Assembly: GCA_037074765.1 (NCBI GenBank)
Contig: JBAMDO010000131.1
Coordinates: 1-64,000, forward strand
Direction: 5' to 3'
From: Mansonella perstans
Lineage: Eukaryota > Nematoda > Chromadorea > Rhabditida > Onchocercidae
Length of the DNA stretch: 64,000 nucleotides
The translations under genes and the position numbers were made by a program. Below the pieces are notes generated by a model. That model saw only the letters and a list, made by a program, of their open reading frames with translations. It was not told where the DNA came from and did not search any database. Positions 14,376 through 25,471 of the stretch are shown piece by piece (within the stretch, counting starts at the first letter, position 1; each line of letters begins with the position of its first letter).

Positions 14376-15027
14376 GAAACAACACAACACTTGTTTGTGC
14401 AGTAGGATAATCAATTATTTAACTTTAAAAATCAGTTATTAATTACATTACTGATGTACGAAGATTAAAAGTCAAAAAAATACCATTGTAGTAAGTCGAT
14501 ATGACAAATGCGGGACAGATAATACAATTTTCAGTTTAACATGAGGTTCCAGTGCTTGAAAGCATGTTTCCAATTCTATCAACATTTCACGTGAAAGTAA
14601 TGATGCGGCTTGTCGACCACACCATAATTCGCTATTATCACCAAGCTTATTGTCCAACCATTTCACCAAATCCAAATCACGCAATTGGGAACTTTGCATT
14701 GACACTTTGAACGGTGCATCATAGTTTAATGCTGGCTAGAACAACCATCCGATATTTACAATGCCAATACTGCAAAATGTCCGCTAACACCTATACTTTT
14801 ACATTAATTACAATCCATATATGATTCCATCCTGCCACATTATAAAATGCAATGCGAATTAAAAAATTCAGTGAGGTCGGTTTTGTTTAGGTAAATAATT
14901 ATGATTATATATGCATTATTATGTTTATGATATGCATAAGAAATACAGAAAACCAATCTTATGTTACCTCAGCTATTTGTTTTTTATCTTTTCCTAAATT
15001 ACCAGCATTCTGTACTTGATTTGCCAT
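10743..15027 (-). CDS. NELFA: Negative elongation factor A (NELF-A), 11 exons
   Basis: NELF-A is a subunit of the nuclear NELF complex, which holds RNA polymerase II in promoter-proximal pause with DSIF. Exons: 15027-14968, 14735-14484, 14268-14097, 13792-13716, 13605-13473, 13341-13237, 12781-12540, 12402-12091, 11745-11640, 11309-11194 and 10859-10743. All phases close, giving 563 residues (human 528). Matches to human NELF-A as I remember it run in order: WLDNKLG and VKLKIVLSVPHLS in the NELF-C-binding N-terminal domain; KHFNLKRRAKSYTLKAELL (about 200-220); PMRGIP and REGGAKFIDI; a Lys/Glu/Arg-rich helix followed by nine alanines (about 363-371); EEMLACANVL with MVIAFMSGN; and a tail with LKLSE, MDYRTGEWRRL and RKTRAL. 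No frame break is seen. I saw no TTTCAG acceptor just upstream of the ATG. Confidence 0.93.
14327..14373. repeat. 47-nt poly(A) run in a NELF-A intron
   Basis: An uninterrupted A tract on the plus strand (poly-T on the sense strand of NELF-A) lies between the exons at 14268 and 14484. It may be variable in length and prone to assembly error. Confidence 0.95.
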
Positions 15028-18000
15028 AACCGAGTGTTTGGCCTCTTGTCAGTGGTTATTTCCACTCAATTTTTCTTTCTTCCTTTGCTTCTGTCCACTT
15101 CTCAGTTATAGCTTAAAAAAATTAATTTTACCAAAAAATTTAATTAAAATTTGAGATAAATACAAGTATACAATGAATAGATTCAATAATTTCATAATGA
15201 TTTTACAGTTGAGAATAAACTCGGAAACAATTTCAAAGTCATTTCATTTATCAAAATGTTGAAATTTTTAAGGATAAAATAAAATAGAATCTACGAATCT
15301 ATGAAAGCATAGAATCATTGATGAATGAAGAGTGCAGTAGAGATATACAGTAAACGGCGGAAAGAGCGGGAAAACAGCTAAGAACAATTTTTACTCATCT
15401 ATTATTTAATAAATAATAAGCTTGAAATGTTAATTAATTAACCTCATACCTAGAATCGCATGTACAACAATTAGAATTAAATTTCACATGTAAGAAGAAC
15501 AAACTTCAAAGTTCCGCGACAATTTGCTACAGATGTCAGGGATTAATTAGCGACACAACACAGTTTCGTGAAATCTCGCTGTTGTTAAATAATTTTGGAT
15601 TAACTTTCGCCTCAATTTTGGATAATTAATTACAATTATGAGTATTATTAGCTTTAATTGATGGAATTATCGAAAAATTAAACATTGATTAATAACACTT
15701 CAATTAAAATGTTAAGAAAATCCAAAATTAAAAATTTGAAATTGATCACACCGTCCTATTCTTCCTATATCCGCTAATTTCTACTAAAACGAACGTTACC
15801 TTACCAAGCAGTAACAGAATATATGCATTATATTAACGGAAGAAATGTTTGGATATTATCCATTGTTAGCTTCCCTTTGTTTCATTTATGTATATGCATT
15901 TCTCTCTCTTTTTCTCTCCTTTTCATCCAACAAAAATGCTTTTTCAGATGAATGAATTAATACTGACAAGGATAATTTATTAAATTAGAATTGAGAATAA
16001 AACAGAAAAAATATTAAATTAGAATAACAATCAATTACCTGAATCCATGTTGAAAATGTTTAGAATTCTGTGATAATAAAATTGCATAATTAAGTCATCT
16101 AGCAGTGTGACATTTGAATAAGCTGATAAGATGAAATATTTCTTGGAAGTTTCTATTTGATTTCTGCTTTAAAAAGATTTGTTACTCTTACCTTTTTCTA
16201 TTCCTTCTTATCTGCTTATAGATTAGGACACCAACAATAAAGTTTCTGAGTTGCAATATGAGACTTCTGTTGTGATATAACAACAGTACATCTCAAATAC
16301 CATTAAAATTTGAAACAATGTCAAATGCTGTGTCAAAACATACACAGTTGACTTGTTTGGCAGCAAAGTCTATATTAGATTGCAAAATGGTAATGTTGCT
16401 GAAATTGTAGCAAAATCTGAAAAATCTTATAGTATAGAATTATGTCAAGATAATCAAAGTATACCACAAAAATGCATCCGATTAAAGTCAATTCATAGAA
16501 ATAAAAAAGTGATAGTATGAAGATTAATTTTGTTTTCTGAGGTCAACAATCATTTGTTCAACTGTAATTCTCTAATAATAATTACAAGAGGTTGTCATCA
16601 GTGGAATGTAAAAGATCTTGAGTATATTCTAATGAATGATATAGCATACTGTAAATAATCTCTGGTACAAATTATACAATGTAATTGTTAACAAGCAATC
16701 TTTGGTGTAATCTAATTATATATGAGTTCATCGGCACATATAAATGATATCGGCATATTCTTAAGAACTTCTAATGAACATGAATCACTATGTAAATGTC
16801 GTAAACAAATTCCCCTTTGTATAAGGAATTTGAATAACAAGAAGTGAAGGTGAAGAAATTCAATGGAAAAATCTGATGGGGTGATCCATGAATGAAATCA
16901 GACTACTAAATGTCAGGTAAGCAAGCGACCAAATACTAATTTAATTTGAAGGATTTACTTCAACCTCCTCTTCCGAATAGTACCTAATCATAGCCAAGTG
17001 GTGGACTTGGTTTTAATTATTGTCGCTAACATGGGAGAGGAATAATACCTGTGTAATGATTATAAATGGTCATGCCTAGAATGAAAAGCGTGAAATGGCA
17101 TATTGTAACCTTTTCATAATCTGACCCATAAAAAGTCAATTTTGATTTTTAACATTTATTATTAGCAAATAATATAATTGTGGAACTAATAATAGGATTA
17201 ATATTCATTACATGACAAAAAATGACAAAGTAGAAATGTGAGGTATAAAATGCTTTGTACACTAAACGACTGAGGTCATATTTTCGACTATCTAAGGAGG
17301 ATTTGGACCAAAGGAGGACCATTCATGAGAGCATATGGAAATAAAATCTAACGCATAATTAAAACAAGGTTATTTTTCGTTTGTTGGTTTAAATTTATGA
17401 TAAAATTGAATCAATCATTTCACTTCAAATATCAAAATACAAATTAATATTCTTGAAACAAAAACAGCTCATCACCAAAAATATCATCTGAGAAGGGTGA
17501 TAAATTTACAGCAATAGAAAATACACAAAGAATCAAAAACTCCACGAATCCTTCTACTTCACATGGGAAATCAAATTTCTTTCCTAATGGACCGAATGAA
17601 AAACACAATGAAAAATCAAAATTGTAAGAAACTATTGAAACTTCTGAATGCAATAATGCGAAATATCTACAATTAAAATAATGTGACTCTTGCAAAAATG
17701 AATCATGATTCATGAACATAAGTTTCAGAGAAAGAGCTAAAAAAACTGTACATTTTATTATTTGGCGAAAACCAAAGCGTAGCAGCAATGCAAGGTAAAA
17801 ACTGATGATGCAGTCCATGATATGAAAATTAAGAAACAAACATATACAATCTATCAATCCATCATAATTCAATTAAAACCATCAAATTAACTGGTAGGAT
17901 GATGAAAGCTAATCTTTTCATGAGCCCCACATTCCGGACACAAAACTAACGATACAACCAATGATTAGAAATTATTACATAACTATATGGTTGCAATCCT

Positions 18001-18413
18001 TCATCAGTTACAACTGAAACCATCAACAGGCGAATTAATAAGTAGGATTATGGACCAAATGGTTTCATTATCTTTCATTGCTATGAGTTCCGTTCCGAAA
18101 ACTGTGTAAAGGGTCTCTTCATAATATTAGATATATTCATAAAAACTAATGTTACAATTAATGATTGAGAATTATAGCATAATCATATACAATCTTTCAT
18201 CATTATAACTCAGCAGCGCTTGATCAGACAAAGACCACATTAAATGAGAGATTAATTCCAGGAAATAATTGCTTCACTGATTAATGAATCTTTTAGCAAT
18301 GAAATTTCTAATGAAAATAACTAAGCTATGTGTAACTCAGAAATGCAAACCATCTTTCCCACAAATGAGTGTCCCACAAATCAAATTACCGTTTCTAGCA
18401 GGAATCACTTACT
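15028..18413. other. Intergenic region between NELF-A and the GCL gene
   Basis: This holds the NELF-A upstream region and the 3' flank of the GCL-type gene. There is a pair of diverged direct repeats (17942-18016 and 18142-18210). A plus-strand frame from about 16372 to 16540 is open for 50-odd codons and continues after a TGA, but matches nothing I recognise. No supported gene. Confidence 0.45.
17942..18210. repeat. Two diverged direct repeats of about 70 bp, 200 bp apart
   Basis: Copies at about 17942-18016 and 18142-18210 share the order AAAACTAA..., AATGATT..., ATTA..CAT, ATAT.. and CTTTCATCA/CCTTCATCA with scattered substitutions. They look like an old local duplication or remnants of a dispersed repeat. 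Confidence 0.6.
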
Positions 18414-21400
18414 TCATCCCCGTCCATGTCTAGATCCAACTCTGAAACTATCATCATTGCTTTCAGCAACATATGCTATCTTTTATGGAACAAAAACAAA
18501 TGACACTTATGTTCCAAAAGAACCTGAGATGAAAAAAGTGAGTTAACCTTGCATCATCCTTCTGCATCAATGCCTTTATTATACTGAGATCCTGGAAATT
18601 AACACATCCGCAATATTTATACCATGCGACTGACCTACTGTAACTGAGTAAAGATTCAATGTTTTCCACAGCAAAACTAAATATTTGTTCATATTTGAAA
18701 AATTACCAGATTTCTTTAAATATGGTTCCCAATAGTTCAAAATAGGCATTGAAGGTAATGTTGCCAAATAAAAAAAATGCAATGCAACTGGAAATTCTTC
18801 TGCAGCTGGTGAGAAGCGTGCAATAATAACGGTCTGAAGCATTTTATAGACACATATAAATATTTAATTTTTAGGAAGAAAACAGACAATGCCATCAAGA
18901 TTAGCTTCTGTCTCATGGAACACCTCTCTGCATACTGCGGTACAAATACTGCAATTTTATTAGAAATACCTTCCAATTCTAAAAATTCACCATTTTTCAA
19001 AATATAGAAGACCTTTTAAGATCTTTAAGATCTAAAATTTTAACATTTAAGATCCATTTACTATGCGGATATTAAGCTTTGACTAACAGGTTAATAGATT
19101 CTCGGTAAATAACTCTGTTAATTGCCACAATTAAATTCTGATCAAAGATGCCGGATGAATAATCGGAGCAAGTCAAATTTAATGAATGAATAAGTCAAAT
19201 TTAAAAAATTCTCTCAAACAACCTGATCAATCCGTAGAGAACGACTACGTATGCTCGAGTCGTATAGAAATTTGCCATGCTTGTTTCCAACAATCATTCT
19301 GTAACGAAAGATTTACGATAATAAAATCTGCTTTAAATTTCATACGACTATGACAATTTTAAACGCTGCAAACTACTGTTAAAACAACAAATTACATATG
19401 CCAGAAATATAACAAAACTTCGACAAAAATACCGATAATGCAGCAATACATCAAATTTCAAACTGGTCGAATAAGGTGTCCATTGCGACAAACAGTTTCT
19501 TTTCAAAGTGATCACCCTGTAAACAATACTAATTCAAATCACATCGAAATATAAGGAAGAGTTTTCCTCAACGGTATTTGAACTACATCGTTTAAAAGTT
19601 GGCTAGCTCAAAAACTATAGCAATAATCACTTACTGAACCAAACACGATGGCCACTAAAAACTCTAATCTATAACAATCGCAATAGTTATTCAAACTAAG
19701 TACTCTAGCTGTCGTTCAAATTAAAATCTGGCTACCACTGAAAAATCCCCTATATCCTTTTCCCAAACCTCTTTCTCTAGAAAAAAAACTGTTGACCGAT
19801 CATATATCCTAAACTTGAACTGCAAAAAATTTCTCAAATGACTAGTTTTATAGTTATAGCAAAACATTTCATTAATTTTGATGATGTAAGAAAGCTTACC
19901 CATCATTATAATTCAGTAGCAAGTCTACACCAAAATTGAAACCAGACCATCTCCAACATTTCTTAAAACAAATTTTACATTTGATGGTATTTTTAATGTG
20001 TCATGCAAACTCTCCAATGAATTAATCATTAATGAGTTACTAAGAAACTCATTAGTCATTCAAATGCAATATGTTTTTGAAATAAGTGTGACAGTAACAA
20101 TAAATGCCAATTTATTTTATTGTAAGAGAAAAAACGACAAAAAGCCATACTGGAGTTGAACCAAGTATTCGGCCTAATCGATGAGCATTAAGATGGAAAT
20201 CTTCATCATTAATTTCGATTTGCCTAGAAGATATAAGATGTGAATTTTTTTATTTCGCAAAGAAAGTGTAACAAATCTTTGACAAAATCCCTTCTTTTTC
20301 TTATTAGAAATAATCGATTCGATGAAATTACTTGAGTTATCAAATTCCTGCAATCCACGAATAGGAAGTATTACATTTAAATCCAATTAAATATCTTGCA
20401 TGCCACCGACAGCAAAACAAAGAATCTCAGCGTTTTACTCAAAAGGAGAAAGAAAGAAGAAGCATATACCACAATGTCTTGAAATATAAGATTGGAGTAG
20501 GACCATATGCATAAGCCTTCATATAACAAGTTAGAAGTAAAATTCAACTAATAAAATTGACATAAAGAAACTTACTCTTTCGTTTCTTCATTGCGCAAAA
20601 GTAACAGCCAATTGTCAGCAAGCACCTGATCGATAATTTCATTTGGAACTAATGGATCTTTTCGTAAATCGCCGATCGTTTTTACAGATGAAACAATATG
20701 CCCGATACGGATATTACAAGTTATATCAGCAAAAGTACGACACAACGAATTCTTGTCAGCATCCGTTAACGATGAATAATATTTCTCCATCTCAGTATTC
20801 ATGTCCTTATTTTCCATAACATGAGGAACTGTTTGCAAGTATATCCACTGAAAGTGACTGAACCGATTAATCTTTCTTATCATGACAGAAGTTCACAAAC
20901 ATGTAAAGATACTAATGATCAAATGGATTTGTTGAAATTATTCAAAATACATAAACACTGATGAGACAGACTCATGATAGATCGTGACGATCCTGATTAC
21001 AAAAAGTCCGTACCTTTTTGATTGTTTCATACAGATCAAGCTCTCCTTCAACGACTAATAAATCTGATGCTGCCATCAGTTTTGCCATTGTTGCGTGACT
21101 GGAAAATGATTAGCTTTATAATTAAAAACCAAAGTGTTGCATGAACTTTCAATTTATTTCAATTTAAAGTAATTATTCATCAATTTATTTATTGAAACTA
21201 TGCAAGATTTTTGAATATATTATTCTTCATTACAAAACAATTGTGCTCTAATATGATGAAAAATTCCCAATAACGTTTGGCAGTAAATTCAAAAAAATAA
21301 TAACCTGACTGTATAAAGAATTGCTGGCTTACTAGATAATCGCCAGAAATTATTTTTTAAATAATTAAAACACTTTTCGGACAAATCCGGAAGACCGTAT

Positions 21401-23312
21401 TGCTCGGCAAGTGTGTGGAATTCAAGCACTCGTTCATCAGTAATTGATTCAGCGCATAAATCCGCACAACGCTCCATAACACTGTCCTGAAATTAAAATT
21501 ATGCAATGTAAAAGACTTGTAAGAAACTTTTACAGTAAAATTAAAAATATAAGAATAAAATTTCGTGAACTTTGAATAAATCTTTCAATGAATGAAAATA
21601 AGTCAAATGAGCAAAACACACAAGAATGAAAGTTATTTATAAAATAAAGAAAAGGAAAAACACAATTACTGTCCGTCTAATGAAAATACAACATTACCAG
21701 ACTAAGCATTGAAGCTGATGCGATAAGACTTGGAACACTTTCTAAATCTAATTCAATTTCATTATGATACAGTGACTCCAAAACCATATTAAATCCTGGA
21801 AAAATACAAAAGTTTTATAAGTTAATAGAGTCTGACAATTTCTAAGTCCATCTTTATTTTTCTAATTGCTTTATTCTCGCAACAAAAAATCTTACATTTC
21901 CAGTAAATTCATTGAAATAAGGTTAAACTTCACTAGTGGATAATTTAAAAAAAATTTTTGCAGAACTTATGTATCAGTGAAAAGAGAAATAAAAAGATAA
22001 CCTTCAACTGTGACATTTGGATCAACAATATCAATCTGTATCACTGCATTATTACTATCTTTCCAGTGGCCTCTGAAAGAAAAGATGTATATATTTATAA
22101 CAGCGAAAAGAAAAGAAAAAAGAGAAAACAATCTAAATTTTCATAACAGAAAAAAAGAAAAGAAAAACAGGAAAAAAAAATCCAATGCCTGATTTGGTAC
22201 AATCTTTTACTTACTACCAAAGATTTGAAAAAAAAAGCACAACAAATAGCTTGTTTTGTTTACTGTTAACATGATCAATTAAATTTCTAAGAAAACAGAT
22301 TTATTGCTGTTAAAATGATTTAGCATCAAATTTCTAAGAAAGTTAACATGTCACATTCGAAACCATTTCGTTCAATTCAATTGCTAGTTAACTTGAAAGA
22401 TCTATGAGCAACCATATGTATGTTGGATACCGCTAACAGCAAAAGTATACATATAATTAATATCTTTAGAATTTTTAGTGGTAAACAAAAGGCATTACAC
22501 TAAGCCAAATTTTCTACCAAGTATCATATAACCAAAAATACCTGAACAAACTATCGAAAAATTTACATTGCTCCAAATAAAGTCTATGAAGATTCCATGT
22601 TCGCCCCAATGCACGAATTGTTACATCCGATTTAGCACCATCAATGAACAATCTTTTATGGATATATTTCGCAGTATCCAGCTAAAGCGCCGATGATAAT
22701 TATCGAAAATATTATTATATGCGAAGCCAAATACTTTTGGGACAATTTCAATAAATGTACTGGAAAATTAAATGTTACGTTGCTACGTAAGGGAAGAGAC
22801 ACTACAACACATATCAGTATAGTAAAATGTGAGTAGATTTTCACATTAGATAGTGAATGATATGTAAAGCTTCGTTCGTTCGGATTTCAGCAAGCTAGAG
22901 TGTTTGGAACGAGTCACAAGCTACAGCTACATCAACCATGCTTTCATTTAATCTAGAGCGTTTGGAATGGGTCACAAGCTACAGGAATATCAACCATGCT
23001 TTCATTTAACCTAGAGTGTTTGGAATGGGTCACAAGCTACAGGTATATCAGCCATGCTTCCATTTAACACATTTAACAATCAGGTGAACTAGTAATTCAA
23101 GCAATCCTAACATGCGTGGCACACACACACACACTCATGGATTTCTTTAAAAAATCTATCATACATACTTTGCTGATTTTCTTCTTCCGCGTCCCAATCT
23201 CATCATCATCGGTGCTTTTACGTTTACGTGAAGAAACAGCCCGTGTTGAATCAGCGATAATCTCCACATCGTTAAGCCCTGCATCGCTTGATCGGCCTAA
23301 TAGCTGTCCCAT
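18414..23312 (-). CDS. Germ cell-less (GCL/GMCL1)-type BTB-BACK protein
   Basis: GCL proteins are nuclear-envelope-associated BTB proteins acting as CUL3 ubiquitin-ligase adaptors in germ-cell formation. Well-supported exons: 23312-23169, 22681-22542, 22072-22002, 21795-21698, 21486-21305, 21098-21014, 20847-20576 and 20223-20151. The start MGQLLGRSS has a Gly-2 suited to myristoylation, followed by a Lys/Arg patch. The BTB domain holds SDVTIRALGRTWNLHRLYL (about 67-85), close to human SDITIRALGYEWNLHKVYL. BACK-like helices follow (about 150-240). Next come a candidate 23-nt micro-exon (19819-19797), 19516-19433 and 19298-19223. Phase-compatible exons 19012-18884, 18833-18707, 18676-18639 and 18591-18548 follow, with a possible last exon ending near 18414. 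The BTB half is secure. The tail after about residue 355 is tentative and may include non-GCL sequence. Confidence 0.85.
19797..19819 (-). other. Candidate 23-nt micro-exon of the GCL-type gene
   Basis: The exon ending at 20151 leaves phase 0, while the one beginning at 19516 needs two bases carried in. A 23-nt segment with acceptor TTTTTTGCAG and donor GTCAAC supplies exactly that (FKFRIYD plus two bases). The support is phase and splice signals only. The residues do not obviously match the family. Confidence 0.4.
22895..23068. repeat. Tandem repeat, 3 copies of 58 bp
   Basis: Three copies start at 22895, 22953 and 23011 with CTAGAG(T/C)GTTTGGAA and end at CATTTAA(T/C). They differ at only a few positions each. 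The array fills part of intron 1 of the GCL-type gene. Confidence 0.95.
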
Positions 23313-25471
23313 TTGGTTAACACCTATAAATTTGACATTCCTGCATTCCTGAGTCTTGAACTCTGAACTGATACTATGCGCAGGACTGCAACAATGATGA
23401 AATTCTAGATCAACGCTTCAGAGTAAGCCGCGGAATACAATTCTATATACTTCGTAATGATAATTATGACGACGAACGATTCATTCCTTTCTTGCACCTA
23501 CATTTAAAATTTACCTGATAACGATAAAGGTGGTCTTCCTGAATCCTCCAGTTAACCCACAACAATACGAACAAACTTTCTCCTATCTCGACGGAAATAC
23601 TCTAGAATCATCAATCGGCTCTAAGTCACACAACCTCACACTGATCTCTGTACCCAGTAACGATATATGGGTCAATTCTGCTCCGGGCCGTAAAATGTAA
23701 AGTCAATTGTTTGGATGAGGTAATTACGTGTTAAACGTAATCCGAACAAATGTGCCGTAAAATTCTGTTAAAATCACGAAGTTAATAATAAGGTAATAAA
23801 ATTCATAGTATAAGAGTAATACATCTTTACACAGATGAGATGACCAAAAACTAAATTAATACAATGCAACCTTTGCAGAAAGTATAGTGTGAATTCTAGG
23901 GAATTGCTTTCAACTGTTTGCAATTGTTGAATATCTCCATAAGCATGGACATTGGTTAGCACCAACATGATAAGAAATATGCAATAAAAATTCCGAAGAC
24001 CACTGACTACTGGCAATATGTTTATTATCAAATGATGGTAAAAACCAACTCGTTTCTTTCCGAAAAAGTTTGTTGTATTGGCTTGCGTTAATTTCAGAGG
24101 GATAATTAAATAAACTTATCCTTCATTTCTTTTCATGTTGATCCCTTCTTTTATTATAGTTTGTTATAAAAAATGAAAGGTCGTGAAACAACTGTTAATT
24201 AGTGAAAATTAAATTCAATTATCAATTACCATACCTACTTTTTGCATCTGTTTAAATACAGCAATGGTTATTTTTCCGTATCAAATAAGCTTCATCCACG
24301 AACACCAGTAGAAAATCCCCTTGCAACAAATACCAAACCCTAGTAGTTCCTAAATTCGGACCTCTTCAGCTACAATCTTCACGATTTTCACAAAGTTCAG
24401 ATTACACACACACTGCGATACGGATCCAGTATCCAGCTTACTCCAAATTGATAGTGATTTAACCCATACTCAAGATTCACATTCACTCAATTCCAAAATA
24501 AGAAATTCCACCGTAAGGACCTACAAAACATTAATAAATGGCAAGAGACAATTCATACAGTTCAAAATTTCTCGATAGCTTCACTGGAAACAAAAACAAA
24601 AAATTGAAATGAAAGTGTAAAGATAAAAAAGTATAACAATATCTTGTTCATGAGATATACAATAAATTAATGATGCATAGAGCAGCAGCGGCATTATACA
24701 CATGACGTATATAAGGAAAACAATAAATTGATTTAAGAGATTCTTAAGTTAAAAATTAAAGAAGATTGAAAATCCAAATTATGCTTGTCATTTATAAGCA
24801 TAATTTTCAATTGTTAATTAAAAATATATATTTACGTCCACACCCACACAAAGACATAATATAATAATATATAAATCAAGGGCACATATAAAATAATGAA
24901 CAGATTCTTCTGGAAATAGAAAATTTGTCATGAAAATGATGAAAAAGGCTTTTACAGGCATTGAGAATTTGTGAGAAGCTAGAGTACATTCAATATTCGA
25001 TTTATATGTAACACTACCGGATATTCAACGCGCAATTTTCTCCAAACCAATTGTGACATGCTTTATTCTTCAAACGTTTAACTGAAGGCAACGCTTGTGA
25101 ATTTTAACAATCATTGCTAATTAATTCATAATTCAAAATGGGCAAAAATTTTCAGATTAAAAAGCTCAGTAAGAAAAGTAAATGGGAAACAAGATATAAT
25201 GTGAAAATCGAAAACCAACAAAACAGGTATTCAGTGATTCAGCTGCAGCATATCTTTCGTTCGTAAGTCGTAGCATAGTTATATTTATTAATCAGTAAAC
25301 ATAAAATTGGCTTCCTGAAAAAAATTTGAATAAGTAAGACATAAAATACAACTTTTACAAACATTAAAATCCGATATATTCACTACTTAGTACATTAAGA
25401 AAAATAACGCAAGAAGAATCCGATAGTATGGCCCTCTCTTATACCTGTCAAACTTATTACAGCATAAGACT
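23313..25471. other. Intergenic region between the GCL-type gene and WASP
   Basis: A TATAG acceptor at about 23324-23325 lies 11 nt before the GCL start codon and may receive a spliced leader. A minus-strand frame around 23770-24030 looks like a hydrophobic secretory leader but has no clean start codon. TTTATT near 25283 would be an AATAAA poly(A) signal for WASP on the minus strand. Otherwise nothing convincing. Confidence 0.45.

Noticed and set aside
16372..16640. Plus-strand frame open for over 50 codons, then continuing past a TGA
   Set aside because: It looks protein-like (KVYIRLQNGNVAEIVAK), but no family is recognised, no clear splice sites frame it, and stops accumulate downstream. 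Chance or an old pseudogene cannot be separated.
23774..24031. Minus-strand frame resembling a secretory leader (IFLIMLVLTNVHAYGD)
   Set aside because: There is no ATG before the hydrophobic part. A possible short second exon near 23750 closes the frame, but nothing else supports it.
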